This document shows, piece after piece, positions 7,311-15,533 of a stretch of 19,885 nt of DNA. A program made the translations under genes and the position numbers. This DNA comes from CAZBUK01 sp964495085 (GTDB lineage: Bacteria > Bacteroidota > Ignavibacteria > T3Sed10-11), in assembly GCA_964495085.1 (NCBI GenBank), contig CAZBUK010000076.1:1-19885 (forward strand). The letters are read 5' to 3'. Numbering within the stretch: position 1 is the first letter of the stretch; each line of letters begins with the position of its first letter. The notes under the pieces are model-generated. The model was not told where the DNA came from and made no database searches. It was given only the letters and a program-made list of their open reading frames with translations.

Positions 7311-8672
7311 TCATAGGGTAATCTTCTCGATCACCTCGTCGATCCGATCGACCGGGATGATCTCCACGGCGCCCGTAAACTTGTTCTTGCGCAGATTGGA
7401 TGACGGTACGTATGCAGTTCGAAAGCCCAATTTGTGCGCCTCATTGAGCCGCTGCTCAAGTTGATTGACCCCCCGAATCTCGCCTCCGAGGCCGATCTCC
7501 CCTATTAAAACCGTCTCGGGATCAACCGCCTTATTGCGAAAACTCGAGACAACCGATAGAGCTACCGCAAGATCCACAGCCGGTTCTTCTATACGTATCC
7601 CGCCGGCGATATTAACGAATACATCCTGCGCACCGAGATGAAAGCCGAGCCGTTTCTCAAGAACCGCGAGCAGCAGCGCGAGCCGCTTGGTGTCGAAGCC
7701 GGAAGTGGTTCGTTGCGGTACGCCGTAGCTCGATGAGGTTACCAGCGCCTGTACCTCGATGAGTATCGGCCTTGTCCCTTCGATCGTCGGTACGACTGCA
7801 GACCCGGAACCGCCGGATTTTCTTTCCGAAAGAAATACCCGGGATGGGTTGCTTACCTCGACCAACCCCCTCTCATGCATCTCGAAAATTCCTATCTCGT
7901 TGGTGGAGCCGAACCTGTTCTTCAACGCCCGAAGTATCCGGTAGGCATAATGTTTATCCCCTTCGAATTGAAGCACGGCATCCACCATATGTTCGACGGC
8001 CTTGGGGCCCGCAATAACTCCTTCTTTTGTCACATGCCCCACCAGAATGATCGGGATGGAATTCTTCTTTGCCAATTTGATGAGCCAGGCGGTCGCCTCG
8101 CGGAGCTGGCCGACACTTCCCGGAATACTCTGGAGATCGGGATGCTGTACCGTCTGGATCGAATCGACGATCACGACTCCCGGAGCTTCCGCTTCGATCA
8201 CCTGTTGGATCAGAAAGAGGTCGGTCTCGGGGAATACAAAAATGGATTCGGGATGACCGATTGCCAGGCGATCGGCGCGCAGCTTTATTTGTTTCGGTGA
8301 TTCCTCCCCCGCAACATAGAGAACTTTTTTAGCGTGGAGCCGGTCGGCGATTTGCAGCATCAATGTCGATTTTCCGATGCCGGGATCGCCGCCGAGCATA
8401 ATAACCTCTCCCGGCACGAGTCCGCCCCCAAGTACCCGGTCAAACTCAGCCAATCCGGATCTCAATCGCTCATCGTCCCTGGCATCCACGGAACCAAGCG
8501 GGGAAGCCGACGGTTTTACCCCTTTACCGCTCTTCTCCTTTCTGATCACCGTCCGGTCTATCACCTCCTCGGCGAGGGTGTTCCATTCTCCGCAGCCGGG
8601 ACATTTGCCGGTCCAGCGTGGAACGCTGTATCCGCATTGTTGACAGACAAACTGAGAGACAAGTCGGGCCAA
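7311..8672 (-). CDS. radA: DNA repair protein RadA
   Basis: At 453 residues this is a full-length RadA, the DnaB-like/RecA-like helicase that promotes branch migration in recombination and repair. The N-terminal zinc finger uses C10, C13, C24 and C27. Walker A is GGDPGIGKS at 94-102, Walker B is VVIVD at 166-170, and the RadA-specific motif KNRFG is at 251-255. The C-terminal third is a Lon-like domain with GAQDVFVNIAGG and RGVNQLEQRL. The start codon is TTG at 8672-8670, chosen because MARLVSQFVCQQCG is the classic RadA N-terminus and a GGAG site lies eight bases upstream. No ATG start in this frame would include the zinc finger. It heads the cluster with the PQ-loop protein and rdgB. Confidence 0.97.
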   Translation of the reverse strand: MARLVSQFVCQQCGYSVPRWTGKCPGCGEWNTLAEEVIDRTVIRKEKSGKGVKPSASPLGSVDARDDERLRSGLAEFDRVLGGGLVPGEVIMLGGDPGIGKSTLMLQIADRLHAKKVLYVAGEESPKQIKLRADRLAIGHPESIFVFPETDLFLIQQVIEAEAPGVVIVDSIQTVQHPDLQSIPGSVGQLREATAWLIKLAKKNSIPIILVGHVTKEGVIAGPKAVEHMVDAVLQFEGDKHYAYRILRALKNRFGSTNEIGIFEMHERGLVEVSNPSRVFLSERKSGGSGSAVVPTIEGTRPILIEVQALVTSSSYGVPQRTTSGFDTKRLALLLAVLEKRLGFHLGAQDVFVNIAGGIRIEEPAVDLAVALSVVSSFRNKAVDPETVLIGEIGLGGEIRGVNQLEQRLNEAHKLGFRTAYVPSSNLRKNKFTGAVEIIPVDRIDEVIEKITL

Positions 8673-8697
8673 CCGTTTACTCCGAAATTTAGTATGG

Positions 8698-8726
8698 ATG
8701 ATATTTCTGTAAGCGTTCGCGGTGAA
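8698..8726 (-). promoter_or_regulatory. Weak candidate radA promoter
   Basis: On the minus strand TTCACC (8726-8721) and TATCAT (8703-8698) are separated by 17 bases. The expected start near 8691 leaves a leader of about 20 bases that contains the GGAG ribosome site. The match is moderate, and a promoter is expected in this 140-base gap between the M16 genes and radA. Confidence 0.35.
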
Positions 8727-8812
8727 GTGCTCCGTTCACAAGCGGACAAATGAATTCGAAGAATGCAATAAACGGATGCAGGTTTATGCCGGGAATCTCC
8801 TGCGACGCTATG

Positions 8813-10195
8813 TCAGTAGGGTTCGATCACGGCGATACTACCCACGCCGAGTTGTGCGAGGGGTTCCTTGATTCCAGCGGCATCTCCGACGATGACGATC
8901 AGAGACGATTCGGGATACAGATGCGTCCGGGCTGCTCTGTCGACGGCTTCATCGTTCACCGAGTCGATCTCTTCCAGGTAAGTGACGAAAAAGTCGTCGG
9001 GGAGTTCATATGCCGCGAGGGAACCGATTTGGTTTGCAATAAGCAACGGAGTCTCGAACTGGCGCGGCAGGGCTCTGATGAGTCCGTCCTTTGCCGCACG
9101 GTTCTCCTCAGTCGTTACACCGGACTCTTTTACCTGAGTGATCTCCTTCAGCAATTCGGCAACGGCTTTTTCCGTATACTCTCCCTGGAATGAGCCCGTG
9201 GTCATGAAATGACCGCCATACCGGCGCGTCTCCCAGATCGTAGATGCACCATACGTATACCCCTTATCTTCCCTCAGGTTCAGGTTTATCCGGCTCGTGA
9301 ACTGTCCTCCCAGAACTTGATTCATTACCATAACTGGAAAATAATCCGGATGAGTCCGGTGAATTCCGGGATGGCCTATCCGTATCTGCGATTGAACCGC
9401 TCCGGGTTTATCGATTATGAATACACCGGGGCTTACCAGCGGAGACACGGGAGGGATAGGTCTGATACCGTTCCGTTTTCGATACCAGCCGCCGAATCTC
9501 CGTTCCAGCTTTTCCTCGACGACCTCCGGCTCAAGATTTGCAACGACGATCAGCACCGCGTTCTCCGGAGAATATACCGCTTCGTACCCCTGCAGAATCA
9601 TTTCCCTGGTAATGCTCGCTACGGACTGTTCGGTACCTCTGATCGAAGCTCCGTACGGATGATCCTTTCCGTATACAAGGTTTGTAAAGTTTCTGGACGC
9701 GACGACATTCGGCTGATCCCGTTCCTGAGTCAGAGTGGTCAGCACATTATGCTTGATCCTGCTCAGTTCATTCCCGGGAAACCGCGGATGAAGTATTACC
9801 TCGGCAAAGAGATCGAGAGAACTGTCCAGATGCTGCTCGAGACTCGAGAGAGAAAGCCCGGTCGTATCGGGCGTTGTCCAGGCTGTACATTGCGCCCCGA
9901 GAAATTCGAATTCCTCTGCAATCTCCAACGCCGACCGGGATTCGGAGCCCTCATCGATCATTTCCGAAAGGAGATTGACGGTACCTGCTTCGGATACCGG
10001 ATCGATCGAAGCACCGGCGCGAAGCAATAGATTGCACTGCACAATCGGCAATTTCCGGTACCGGTAAAAGTACAGCTTGATGCCGTTATCGAGTGTGGAG
10101 GTGCGGAGGTCGGATTCCCTCAGTAGGGATACCGGGGGCATAATATCCGGTATGGGTTGTCTTGATCTATCGAATCCGATTCTGCTTGTATCCAT
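8813..10195 (-). CDS. M16B peptidase-like subunit lacking HxxEH
   Basis: This 460-residue protein has the two-half fold of an M16B peptidase, but the zinc site is gone. Where active members read HxxEH, this one reads N74-L-L-S77-E78 in GTVNLLSEMIDEGS. It keeps the C-terminal substrate-binding segment NLREDKGYTYG, with R308 and Y313/Y315. In known two-subunit M16B enzymes, including mitochondrial processing peptidase and some bacterial pairs, one subunit carries the zinc site and the other the R/Y pair. This protein is therefore probably the non-catalytic partner of the gene just upstream, 25 bases away. No signal peptide is seen, so the complex is probably cytoplasmic. The ribosome site before the chosen ATG is weak; Met19 is an alternative start. 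Confidence 0.92.
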   Translation of the reverse strand: MDTSRIGFDRSRQPIPDIMPPVSLLRESDLRTSTLDNGIKLYFYRYRKLPIVQCNLLLRAGASIDPVSEAGTVNLLSEMIDEGSESRSALEIAEEFEFLGAQCTAWTTPDTTGLSLSSLEQHLDSSLDLFAEVILHPRFPGNELSRIKHNVLTTLTQERDQPNVVASRNFTNLVYGKDHPYGASIRGTEQSVASITREMILQGYEAVYSPENAVLIVVANLEPEVVEEKLERRFGGWYRKRNGIRPIPPVSPLVSPGVFIIDKPGAVQSQIRIGHPGIHRTHPDYFPVMVMNQVLGGQFTSRINLNLREDKGYTYGASTIWETRRYGGHFMTTGSFQGEYTEKAVAELLKEITQVKESGVTTEENRAAKDGLIRALPRQFETPLLIANQIGSLAAYELPDDFFVTYLEEIDSVNDEAVDRAARTHLYPESSLIVIVGDAAGIKEPLAQLGVGSIAVIEPY

Positions 10196-10220
10196 CGTTG
10201 AGCTTCAAAATGATTGGGTG

Positions 10221-11546
10221 TCAGGCGGCCTGTAGATCCGCTCTCCCTTTCGGGACCACGCTGAGGACGATGCAATTGTCTGCTTGAAGATATTTCCCGG
10301 CAACCTCTCTGATATGATTCTTCTCCACAGATAGATATCTCCCGAGGTCCTTGTTGATAAATCCCGGATCGCCAAGGAACGTATTATACTCGTTTAACCG
10401 GTCTGTGACGCCGTAGAATCCGCCGATTCGCTGGAGGGAGTTTACAAACGTCGATGCATGCATATTCCGGATACGCTCGATTTCGCGTTCGGTTGTCCCG
10501 TCGCGCATCAATCGTTCCAGCTCGGTCCGTACAGCGGATTCGAGATCGGTTAATCCTATACCCGGTTTGGCTGTCGCGGATATTATAATAACCGATCCGA
10601 GTTCTCGCGAGAGATGATATGCATTTACATCCTGTGCGATCTGTTGCTCATATATAAGCGATTTATAGAGGCGGGAATTTTTACCATGAGCCAGAAGATC
10701 GGATAACACATCGATATCCGCATCGTCGGGTCCGAATACATACGACGTATGCCATGCAAGATACAGGCGCGGAAGCTGAACGGAATCTTCATGGACGATT
10801 CTCGGTACGTTCTTCGGGTTCGGGATGTCCGGTGATACCGCAGGCGGCTTCGGCCCGGCCGGAATGATTCCGAAATATTTCTCGATCAGTTCCTTCGTCC
10901 GCGGAACATCGATATCGCCTCCGATGCAGATGCTCGCATTGTTGGGACCGTAATAGGAAGTAAAAAACTGTTTGACATCTTCGAGATTCGCTTGCTCGAT
11001 ATCTTCCAGGCTGCCGATCGTTGTCCAGCTGTATGGATGACTATCCGGGTACAGGGCTCGCGAGAGTATCTCGAACGCGAGACCGTACGGACGGTTATCG
11101 TAATTCTGCTTGCGCTCGTTCATGACAACGTCGCGCTGATTATCCAGTTTCTTCTGCGTCATCGCGGGAAGGAGCCATCCCATCCGATCCGATTCCAGCC
11201 AGAGAATCGTCTCGAGATAATTCTTCGGGACGACTGCCCAGTAGTTAGTTCGGTCTGCGCTCGTGGATCCGTTCAATGTTCCTCCCGCCTCCTCAATCAC
11301 TTTAAAGTGTCCTCCGGAATCTATATGCTCCGATCCCTGGAACATCATATGTTCGAACAGATGTGCAAAGCCGGATTTCCCTTTCACCTCGCGGGCTGAG
11401 CCGACGTGGTACCATAGGTTGACTGCGACGATCGGAAGGTTCCGGTCGGTATGTAAAATTACATCCATCCCGTTGTCGAGATTGTATTTTTCGAATTCAA
11501 CCTGAAGGTTCGTTAATATGTCCGAACGGGGCGTCCGAGTCGTCAT
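10221..11546 (-). CDS. Zinc-dependent M16B peptidase, catalytic subunit
   Basis: This 441-residue protein has an intact M16 zinc site, H62-L-F-E65-H66 in SGFAHLFEHMMFQGSEH. The likely third ligand is E144 in VMNERKQNYDNRPYG. The N-terminal half, with YNLDNGMDVILHTDRNLPIV, and the later SPENA-like block YYGPNNASICIGGDID are typical of M16B. The enzyme should degrade peptides inside a clam-shell chamber formed with its partner encoded directly downstream. No signal peptide is visible. The ATG overlaps the stop of a 64-codon open frame that I do not accept as a gene, because a good promoter (11585-11613) lies within it. The natural substrate cannot be inferred. Confidence 0.95.
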   Translation of the reverse strand: MTTRTPRSDILTNLQVEFEKYNLDNGMDVILHTDRNLPIVAVNLWYHVGSAREVKGKSGFAHLFEHMMFQGSEHIDSGGHFKVIEEAGGTLNGSTSADRTNYWAVVPKNYLETILWLESDRMGWLLPAMTQKKLDNQRDVVMNERKQNYDNRPYGLAFEILSRALYPDSHPYSWTTIGSLEDIEQANLEDVKQFFTSYYGPNNASICIGGDIDVPRTKELIEKYFGIIPAGPKPPAVSPDIPNPKNVPRIVHEDSVQLPRLYLAWHTSYVFGPDDADIDVLSDLLAHGKNSRLYKSLIYEQQIAQDVNAYHLSRELGSVIIISATAKPGIGLTDLESAVRTELERLMRDGTTEREIERIRNMHASTFVNSLQRIGGFYGVTDRLNEYNTFLGDPGFINKDLGRYLSVEKNHIREVAGKYLQADNCIVLSVVPKGRADLQAA

Positions 11547-11584
11547 ACGTTCCGTGAGCAGCGATAGAAATTTATAAGCTTAGT

Positions 11585-11613
11585 AATATAGAGAGGATTG
11601 GCAGGAAAATCAA
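11585..11613 (-). promoter_or_regulatory. Promoter of the M16 gene pair
   Basis: On the minus strand TTGATT (11613-11608) and TATATT (11590-11585) are separated by exactly 17 bases, a good match to a housekeeping promoter. Transcription would start near 11578, about 32 bases before the M16 ATG at 11546. It separates the M16 genes from the histidine operon that ends at 11734. Confidence 0.6.
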
Positions 11614-11733
11614 GGTAAGATTTCGAATATACGATAATAGTACAACGATCGTGATACGCGATCCACGCTTCTGGTTTCGTCTGTCCCTTCATATCGCGGA
11701 GACTCTGACCTATTGTGACGACCGGCGGATCCG

Positions 11734-12342
11734 TCAACGCATTCGCATTCGGAGCTCGCCGCCGATCTCCTCCAGCGTGAGTTCCTTCGCTTCGAGGAGT
11801 ACGAGCAGATGATATAACAGATCAGCCGCTTCCTCCTTTAGCCTGGCGGTGGACTGCGAGATGGCGGCTATGGCAACTTCGACAGCCTCCTCGCCGACCT
11901 TCTGAGAAATTGCCGGGATCCCTCCCGAGAAGAGTTTTGTCGTATACGACCCTTCCGGCATGTTTTCCTTTCGGTGCCGGATGATCTTTCCCAGATCATC
12001 GAGAACGTCGCCGAGATGCGATGCTCCCGTTTCGCCGAAGCAACTGTAGGCTCCGGTGTGACACGTCGGTCCGACGGGTCTTGCCTTGATCAGCAGCGCA
12101 TCGTTATCGCAGTCCGGATGCATGGATACGGGGATCAGATAATTTCCGGTAGTTTCTCCCTTCTGCCAGAGCGCATTCCTCGAACGGCTGAAAAAGGTGA
12201 CTTTTTGATCCCGGATCGTCAGATCGACCGCTTCCCGGTTCATATAGCCGAGCATGAGAACCTTCCGGGTGTTCGCATCCTGTACCACCGCAGGTATAAG
12301 CCCGTCCATTTTTTCAAAATCGATCTTCTCAATTGATATCAT
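11734..12342 (-). CDS. hisIE: Phosphoribosyl-AMP cyclohydrolase / phosphoribosyl-ATP pyrophosphatase
   Basis: This 202-residue fusion catalyses steps 2 and 3 of histidine synthesis. The HisI half (about 1-108) has FFSRSRNALWQKGETTG at 50-66, the DCD motif at 77-79 that binds magnesium, and zinc ligands C94 and C101 in GPTCHTGAYSCF. The HisE half (about 109-202) has SYTTKL at 132-137, KVGEEAVEV at 148-156 and EAADLLYHLL at 171-180, the magnesium-binding helices of the MazG-like fold. The ATG overlaps the hisF stop as ATGA. It is the last gene of the operon. A weak stem (GATCG/CGATC) follows downstream, but no clear terminator. Confidence 0.97.
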   Translation of the reverse strand: MISIEKIDFEKMDGLIPAVVQDANTRKVLMLGYMNREAVDLTIRDQKVTFFSRSRNALWQKGETTGNYLIPVSMHPDCDNDALLIKARPVGPTCHTGAYSCFGETGASHLGDVLDDLGKIIRHRKENMPEGSYTTKLFSGGIPAISQKVGEEAVEVAIAAISQSTARLKEEAADLLYHLLVLLEAKELTLEEIGGELRMRMR

Positions 12343-13094
12343 AAGCGTACCGGTATTCCGTGCTGCATGAAGTATTGTTTAATATCGAACAGGGTGATTT
12401 CACGGTAGTGAAATATGCTCGCTGCAAGTACGGCATCGGCTTTCCCGTACTGTATCGCATCTGCGAGGTGGCTCATGGTGCCAGCTCCGCCCGAAGCGAT
12501 CAGCGGCACTTCAACGGCTGACGAGATGGTCCGTAACAAATCGAGATCGAAACCTTCCTTCGTTCCGTCCCTGTCCATCGAGGTGACCAGCAATTCACCC
12601 GCTCCCCTGCGGACGATTTCAAGAGCCCACTCTACCGCGTCCCGGGCTGTCGCCTCGCTCCCCCCTTTTACGTAGACAAGCCAGGACGCTCCGTTTCGTT
12701 TGGCGTCGATCGCAGCGACGACGGACTGAGATCCAACGCTGGATGCTGCCTCCTCGATCAGGTCGGGATTCTGAACTATCGCGGTATTTAACGACACCTT
12801 GTCGGCTCCTGCATCGAGAACCCTGAGCACGTCATCGGCGGATCCGATTCCGCCGCCGACGGTGAACGGAATCTGTATCGCACGGGCAACGTCGTTGACA
12901 ACTTTGAGAAAAGTCTTTCTACCTTCGCGGGAGGCGCTTATATCCAATAGAACAAGCTCATCGGCGCCTTCGTCCGAATATCTCTGTGCAAGCTCGACCG
13001 GATCGCCGGCATCGCGGAGGTTGACGAATCTGGTTCCCTTGACGGTCCTCCCGTCTTTCACGTCGAGGCAGGGAATAATTCGTTTTGTAAGCAT
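12339..13094 (-). CDS. hisF: Imidazole glycerol phosphate synthase, cyclase subunit HisF
   Basis: This 251-residue TIM barrel uses ammonia from HisH to convert PRFAR into imidazole glycerol phosphate and AICAR. The catalytic aspartates are at the standard positions: D11 in RIIPCLDVKDGR and D130 in VVAAIDAKRNG. Phosphate-binding loops FTVGGGI (77-83) and the C-terminal LIASGGAGTMSHL are present. Length is typical. The start codon overlaps the hisA stop (TAATG), so the two genes are coupled. It forms a heterodimer with HisH, encoded two genes upstream. Confidence 0.98.
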   Translation of the reverse strand: MLTKRIIPCLDVKDGRTVKGTRFVNLRDAGDPVELAQRYSDEGADELVLLDISASREGRKTFLKVVNDVARAIQIPFTVGGGIGSADDVLRVLDAGADKVSLNTAIVQNPDLIEEAASSVGSQSVVAAIDAKRNGASWLVYVKGGSEATARDAVEWALEIVRRGAGELLVTSMDRDGTKEGFDLDLLRTISSAVEVPLIASGGAGTMSHLADAIQYGKADAVLAASIFHYREITLFDIKQYFMQHGIPVRL

Positions 13095-13831
13095 TACTCT
13101 TTTATTCCTTTTTTCAGTTCGTACTCGTGCAGCGATTCGAGAGAGATCTTGTTCTCGTATATCGCCTTTCCCACGATAACCCCGGCAACGCCCGTTCTCC
13201 GAATCGACTCAATATCTTCAAGCGACGATATGCCGCCGGAAGCGATTATTTCGATATCGGCATACGACCGGACGAGCGAGCCGTAGAGTGCGAGATTCGG
13301 TCCCGCGAGCATTCCGTCCTTTTCAACGTCGGTACAGATAAATGTACGCGCACCGGACCCGATCATATCCGCGATGAATGTATTCACGGATTGCGCGGCT
13401 GTTTGCAGCCAGCCGCTGTGAGCGATCCGACCACCTTTCAGATCGAGTCCGATCACGATGCTGTCGCTTCCGAATTCCCGGAGCCAGTCGCCCGTTTTAT
13501 CCGGCCTGGAGACGGCAATGCTTCCGAGGATTACTCTGACCGCTCCTGCCGTGAGCATACTTTCGATATCGTGCCGTGTTCTGATCCCGCCTCCTACCTC
13601 GATTGAACCTTTGCCCAGAGCGATTATCCGCCGGATCACATCGACGTTGATCATACGCCCCTCCTTCGCCCCGTCCAGATCGACAACGTGGAGGAGTGAA
13701 AATCCGGCGTCGAAAAAATCCGAGGCGATGCCGACCGGATCAGCGGAGTATTCCTTGCTGCTCCCGTATTCTCCGCGGGTAAGCCGGACCGCTTTACCGC
13801 GGTAAAGGTCTATCGCAGGTATGATCAGCAT
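13094..13831 (-). CDS. hisA: ProFAR isomerase HisA
   Basis: This 245-residue TIM barrel performs the Amadori rearrangement of ProFAR to PRFAR. The catalytic aspartates are D8 in IPAIDLYRGKAVRL and D130 in IVIGLDLKGG, and the phosphate loop IEVGGGIRT lies at 77-85. The sequence keeps the internal half-barrel similarity to HisF. It overlaps hisH by seven bases at the start and hisF at the stop. Codons 9-14 (L-Y-R-G-K-A) contain a perfect 16-base palindrome of the kind found before yerC and gltB; see the separate entry. Confidence 0.97.
   Translation of the reverse strand: MLIIPAIDLYRGKAVRLTRGEYGSSKEYSADPVGIASDFFDAGFSLLHVVDLDGAKEGRMINVDVIRRIIALGKGSIEVGGGIRTRHDIESMLTAGAVRVILGSIAVSRPDKTGDWLREFGSDSIVIGLDLKGGRIAHSGWLQTAAQSVNTFIADMIGSGARTFICTDVEKDGMLAGPNLALYGSLVRSYADIEIIASGGISSLEDIESIRRTGVAGVIVGKAIYENKISLESLHEYELKKGIKE
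13792..13807. promoter_or_regulatory. Perfect CTTTACCGCGGTAAAG palindrome inside hisA
   Basis: The arms match the yerC and gltB sites exactly, and the 4-base centre CGCG is self-complementary, so all 16 bases are palindromic. It lies 24 bases into hisA and encodes part of the conserved LYRGK segment, so protein constraint could explain some of it. It may be an internal operator or a coincidence. Confidence 0.35.
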
Positions 13832-14427
13832 AGCTCGATGAAATTCTTCAGGAGTTGAAGTCCCGCTTCGCCGGATTTTTCGGGATGGAACTGAGCGCCG
13901 GCAAAATTCCCCTTCCGCACCAGAGAGGTAAAGTGTTCTCCGTACTCGGTCTCGCCGAGCGTTTCCGGAACGAGCGGAGCCTTATAAGAATGAACGAAAT
14001 AAAAATATGAGCCCGGAGATATTTCGTTATACAGTACATCATCCTTGCGGCGTTCTATTTTGTTCCATCCCATATGGGGAATCTTCAGGGCCGCGCCTGC
14101 AGGTGAAATCCCAGCAAATCTGCTGATTGTTCCTTCGATGATGCCGAGACACTCAGTATTCCGTTCGTCCGAACGTGTGAACAACACCTGCATTCCGAGA
14201 CATATTCCCAGGAACGGTACCGTCCTGCCTCTCAGCCAGTCGACGATTCCGAGGTTTTTCAGCGATTCCATCGCACTGTAAGCTTCGCCGACTCCAGGCA
14301 TTATCAGCTTCGCCGCCCGCTCGAGCCGGCTGGGATCGGACGACACGAAGAAATCGTGTCCGAGCTTTCTGATCGCATTTCCGACCGAGGTGATATTACC
14401 CGCTCCGTAGTCGATGATTCCTATCAT
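13825..14427 (-). CDS. hisH: Imidazole glycerol phosphate synthase, glutaminase subunit HisH
   Basis: This 200-residue class I glutamine amidotransferase releases ammonia from glutamine for HisF. The catalytic triad is complete: C76 in FLGICLGMQ, H181 and E183 in AQFHPEKSG. The N-terminal IDYGAGNITSV and the MPGVG loop are standard. The ATG overlaps the hisB stop as ATGA, and its own end overlaps hisA by seven bases. Its glutamine use is one of the links between this operon and the glutamate synthase gene in the same window. Confidence 0.98.
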   Translation of the reverse strand: MIGIIDYGAGNITSVGNAIRKLGHDFFVSSDPSRLERAAKLIMPGVGEAYSAMESLKNLGIVDWLRGRTVPFLGICLGMQVLFTRSDERNTECLGIIEGTISRFAGISPAGAALKIPHMGWNKIERRKDDVLYNEISPGSYFYFVHSYKAPLVPETLGETEYGEHFTSLVRKGNFAGAQFHPEKSGEAGLQLLKNFIELC

Positions 14428-15533
14428 AGGATACCTTTCGTCGATGGCACCGCGGCGTCCGATGCCAGGGATCTGGAGACTGCTTGCTTCAAAGCGCGGG
14501 CGACAGATTTAAATATTGCCTCGATCTTATGATGATCGTTTCGTCCGGTCACCTGAATGTGCAGGTTAGCCCTCAGGCCGTCGGCGAATGCCCGGAAGAA
14601 ATCCTCGACAAGTTCGGTTGGAAGATCCCCCACCCGTTCTCTTTCGAATCCGCCTTCGAAGGCGAAGTACGGTCTCCCGCTCAGGTCGAGCGCGACGCGG
14701 GCGAGCGATTCGTCCATCGGCAGCAGAAATCCGTACCGGTCGATCCCCCGCTTATTACCGAGCGCCGACCGGATCGCTTCTCCCAAAGCGAGTCCGGTGT
14801 CTTCGACCGTATGATGCTCATCCACCTTCAGGTCTCCGACCACCTTAATGGCGATATCGATAGACGAATGTTTCGCGACCTGTTCGAGCATGTGATCGAA
14901 GAATCCTACCCCCGAATCGATCCGGTAGCTGCCGGTACCGTCGAGAGAAATCTCGATGTCAATTTCGGTTTCGTTGGTTTTCCGGCGCAGCACGGCATGC
15001 CGATCGTGCTTCAGAATATACCGGCAGGCATCAAGAAAATCATGCGTTCTGTAATCGGGCCGGATATTTCCCGGCAGCGATTTTAATCCGGCTCCGGTTA
15101 TGAGGATCGTTTTACATCCGATATTGCTGCCGAACTCAACATCGCTCAGGCGATCGCCGATCATAAAAGATTTCCCGCGATCAATGTCGTTTATCGCGAG
15201 GAAAGTATCGACTAATCCTGTCTTCGGTTTTCTGCATTCACATGCGTCGGCTGCGGTATGCGGACATATAAAAATCTCTCCGAATCTTATCCCTTCGCCC
15301 TCGAGAAGGCGGAGTAACTTCTTCTGTACCTGATCATATTTTTCACGAGGATAAGCGGTGGATCCCAAAGCGTCCTGATTCGTGACCATGACAAATTTAT
15401 AATCATGGGAATGCAGCATATGCAAACCGGTAAAAACGCCCGGGATCATCTCGAGTTTTTCGAGGCTATCCACCTGCTGATCGGGAGGTTCGCAGATCAG
15501 GGTTCCGTCCCTGTCCAGGAATACTACTTTCAT
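14424..15533 (-). CDS. hisB: Histidinol-phosphatase / imidazoleglycerol-phosphate dehydratase HisB
   Basis: This 369-residue fusion covers two steps. Residues 1 to about 165 form a HAD phosphatase with the nucleophile pair D7 and D9 in FLDRDGTL, the VTNQ motif at 50-53, a zinc cluster C90-x-H92 and C98-x-C100, and GDRLSDVEFG. Residues about 180-369 are the dehydratase, with RKTNETEI, FFDHMLEQVAKHS (211-223), DEHHTVEDT (238-246) and a second metal site in NDHHKIEAIFK. Such fusions are typical of Gammaproteobacteria and Bacteroidota and absent from many other phyla. Both ends overlap neighbours by four bases. Confidence 0.98.
   Translation of the reverse strand: MKVVFLDRDGTLICEPPDQQVDSLEKLEMIPGVFTGLHMLHSHDYKFVMVTNQDALGSTAYPREKYDQVQKKLLRLLEGEGIRFGEIFICPHTAADACECRKPKTGLVDTFLAINDIDRGKSFMIGDRLSDVEFGSNIGCKTILITGAGLKSLPGNIRPDYRTHDFLDACRYILKHDRHAVLRRKTNETEIDIEISLDGTGSYRIDSGVGFFDHMLEQVAKHSSIDIAIKVVGDLKVDEHHTVEDTGLALGEAIRSALGNKRGIDRYGFLLPMDESLARVALDLSGRPYFAFEGGFERERVGDLPTELVEDFFRAFADGLRANLHIQVTGRNDHHKIEAIFKSVARALKQAVSRSLASDAAVPSTKGIL

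Noticed and set aside
8673..8690. GAGTAAAC half-site before radA resembling half of the 16-bp operator
   Set aside because: The other arm does not match, so it is not a copy of the palindrome.
11543..11737. 64-codon minus-strand frame that exactly fills the gap between hisIE and the M16 gene, with short overlaps at both ends
   Set aside because: The start is TTG with no ribosome site, the protein resembles no family I know, and a strong promoter (TTGATT-N17-TATATT) lies inside it. I treat the region as intergenic.
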